Positions 62,990-64,000 of a DNA stretch of 64,000 bases are shown here, piece by piece. Numbering within the stretch: position 1 is the first letter of the stretch; each line of letters starts with the position of its first letter. The notes below the pieces were generated by a model. It did not search any database. It was not told the DNA's origin and worked only from the letters and a program-made list of their open reading frames with translations. The translations under genes and the position numbers were made by a program. This DNA is from Gymnogyps californianus (Eukaryota > Chordata > Aves > Accipitriformes > Cathartidae). The DNA is taken from NCBI RefSeq assembly GCF_018139145.2, contig NC_059471.1:210881494-210945493 (forward strand), read 5' to 3'.

Positions 62990-63075
62990 GACTACACTGC
63001 CAGCTCTGTTCCTGTCTGCCGTTGGCGTGGTGAATCCTTTGTGCCTCAGTTTTCTTTTTATGTGAAACTCGCCTG
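62990..63075 (-). repeat. MIR-like fragment
   Basis: CTGCCAGCTCTGTTCCTGTC, a diverged centre, then TTTGTGCCTCAGTTTTCTTT and TTATGTGAAAC match the reversed end 'CTCTGTGCCTCAGTTTCCCCATCTGTAAAAT'. The element reads on the minus strand. Confidence 0.45.
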
Positions 63076-64000
63076 TGCTTTTGTAAATGTTTGCTTTGAA
63101 AGGGTGTGGGTAGAAATCACACTATCTTAATTGTATTGTTTGCGTATAATATTACACAGTGACTCTGCAGGACTGGGTTGGTGGCCTCCAGCCAGACTGA
63201 GGTTTGCAAAGGGTGTGAGAGGATTCACTGAGTGGGAACTAGGTGCCCTATTTTGCTGGCTGTGTTTGGAAATCCTAGCTGAAATCATTTGCAGCTTAAT
63301 CACACATGGAAAGCATCTTCCGTTCCCAAGGGAGTTTTATTCATTCAAGTTTGCTGCTAGTAGAGTTCATGTTACATTAGCAAACCACGATTCCTGACCT
63401 CGGAGTTGAATACATGTTTTTAAAAATAGAGATGGGACAGAAGAAAGAAGAATAAATAGACTTCATTTTAAGGGCTTGCCAAAAGCAAATCTACGTGATG
63501 CAAAATATTACATCAAACTTTCTGAGAAAGGATTGAATCAATTTGTTTTTCAGGGGCTCATGTTAAAAAAATAGTCCATTGTTTATGACAGACAGTTGTA
63601 GGGTAATTCTGCGTTTTTCATCTTCGCATAAGCAAATGGAAGACTTGTCTTGAAGAAGCAGCAGGTTATTTTCAGATGTACTTTAATGGAGAGCTGTCAG
63701 TGATACATGCCTTCTAGAAGACTTGCAGCCCCATCAATGCAACAGAACTGATAGAGGAGTACAGAAAACCAAATATTTACAGAGCAGGTTATTTTGGGTG
63801 AAGGTTGGATATCTAACATTTGAGTTGTTTTAGTTGTGGTAAGCCTGACGTGAACACTGAAGAAGTATGAATCGTTGTGTCCTTATTTAAAAAAAGAAAA
63901 GAACTGTAGCTAGTTCATTCATTGCCTATGGTAAATAGAATAGACTTCCACGCACTTTTTATTAATGGCATGGTGCTATGTGGTATATGCTGAGAACTGT

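Larger units (their letters stand above)
58698..64000. other. Right flank, mostly unrecognised
   Basis: No supported gene. Open frames are short (up to about 116 codons) and not recognised. Two old SINE-like fragments (60412-60498 and 62990-63075) are listed separately. An AT-rich imperfect hairpin with CCATATAT and ATATATGG arms lies at about 61648-61679. Confidence 0.5.

Noticed and set aside
1..64000. tRNA, rRNA, CRISPR or defence-system genes
   Set aside because: By eye I found no tRNA B-box (GGTTCGANTCC), no regular short repeats with spacers, and no operon-like coding. A tRNAscan run would settle the tRNA question.

Overview
The window looks like bird (most likely neoavian) nuclear DNA. 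Four things suggest this: a 5'-truncated CR1 LINE (46954-47425) with its typical reverse-transcriptase C-terminal frame and 3' tail, a second CR1 3' tail (about 44990-45068), two solo LTRs of an avian endogenous-retrovirus family (56050-56652 and 58272-58697), and a low density of young repeats in moderately AT-rich DNA. I assign no species. No complete protein-coding gene can be supported. The open frames present are short, scattered over both strands and lack recognisable domains, apart from the CR1 frame.

Layout. 1-11.3 kb is gene-free flanking sequence with one old SINE-like fragment and a 21-bp palindrome. About 11.33-12.42 kb is a strong CpG island, the only clear promoter. It has Sp1-type GC boxes, a TGACTCAGC (AP-1/ARE-like) site, a sharp switch from C-rich to G-rich on the + strand, and a consensus splice donor at 11838. 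I read it as the 5' end of a + strand gene whose first exon (ending at 11837) is probably untranslated. The remaining ~52 kb then reads as a very long first intron, or an intron plus intergenic DNA. Five short stretches with plausible splice signals (12828-12907, 13844-13932, 24449-24498, 39571-39628, 40537-40597) are listed as weak exon candidates. I could not identify the gene.

Repeats. At least six fragments resemble MIR/CORE-SINE consensus sequence, in both orientations (5284-5390, 15130-15250, 21937-22046, 38094-38180, 51985-52055, 60412-60498), with weaker ones at 19555-19650, 36868-36925 and 62990-63075. They are an old amniote layer beneath the younger CR1 and LTR insertions. Microsatellites, long homopolymers and a 59-bp pyrimidine tract complete the repeat content.

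Most unusual structure. At 37807-37902 there is a compact cluster of inverted repeats. It ends in a perfect 24-bp stem with a 4-nt loop, next to a 9-bp stem with a 2-nt loop and a 10-bp palindrome. No repeat family I recognise explains it. A template-switch mutation is the simplest explanation, and a small structured RNA is a weaker alternative. The two LTRs are also informative: they lie 1.6 kb apart in the same orientation, but each has its own target-site duplication, so they are independent insertions and not one provirus. I found no tRNA, rRNA, CRISPR or bacterial-type system.
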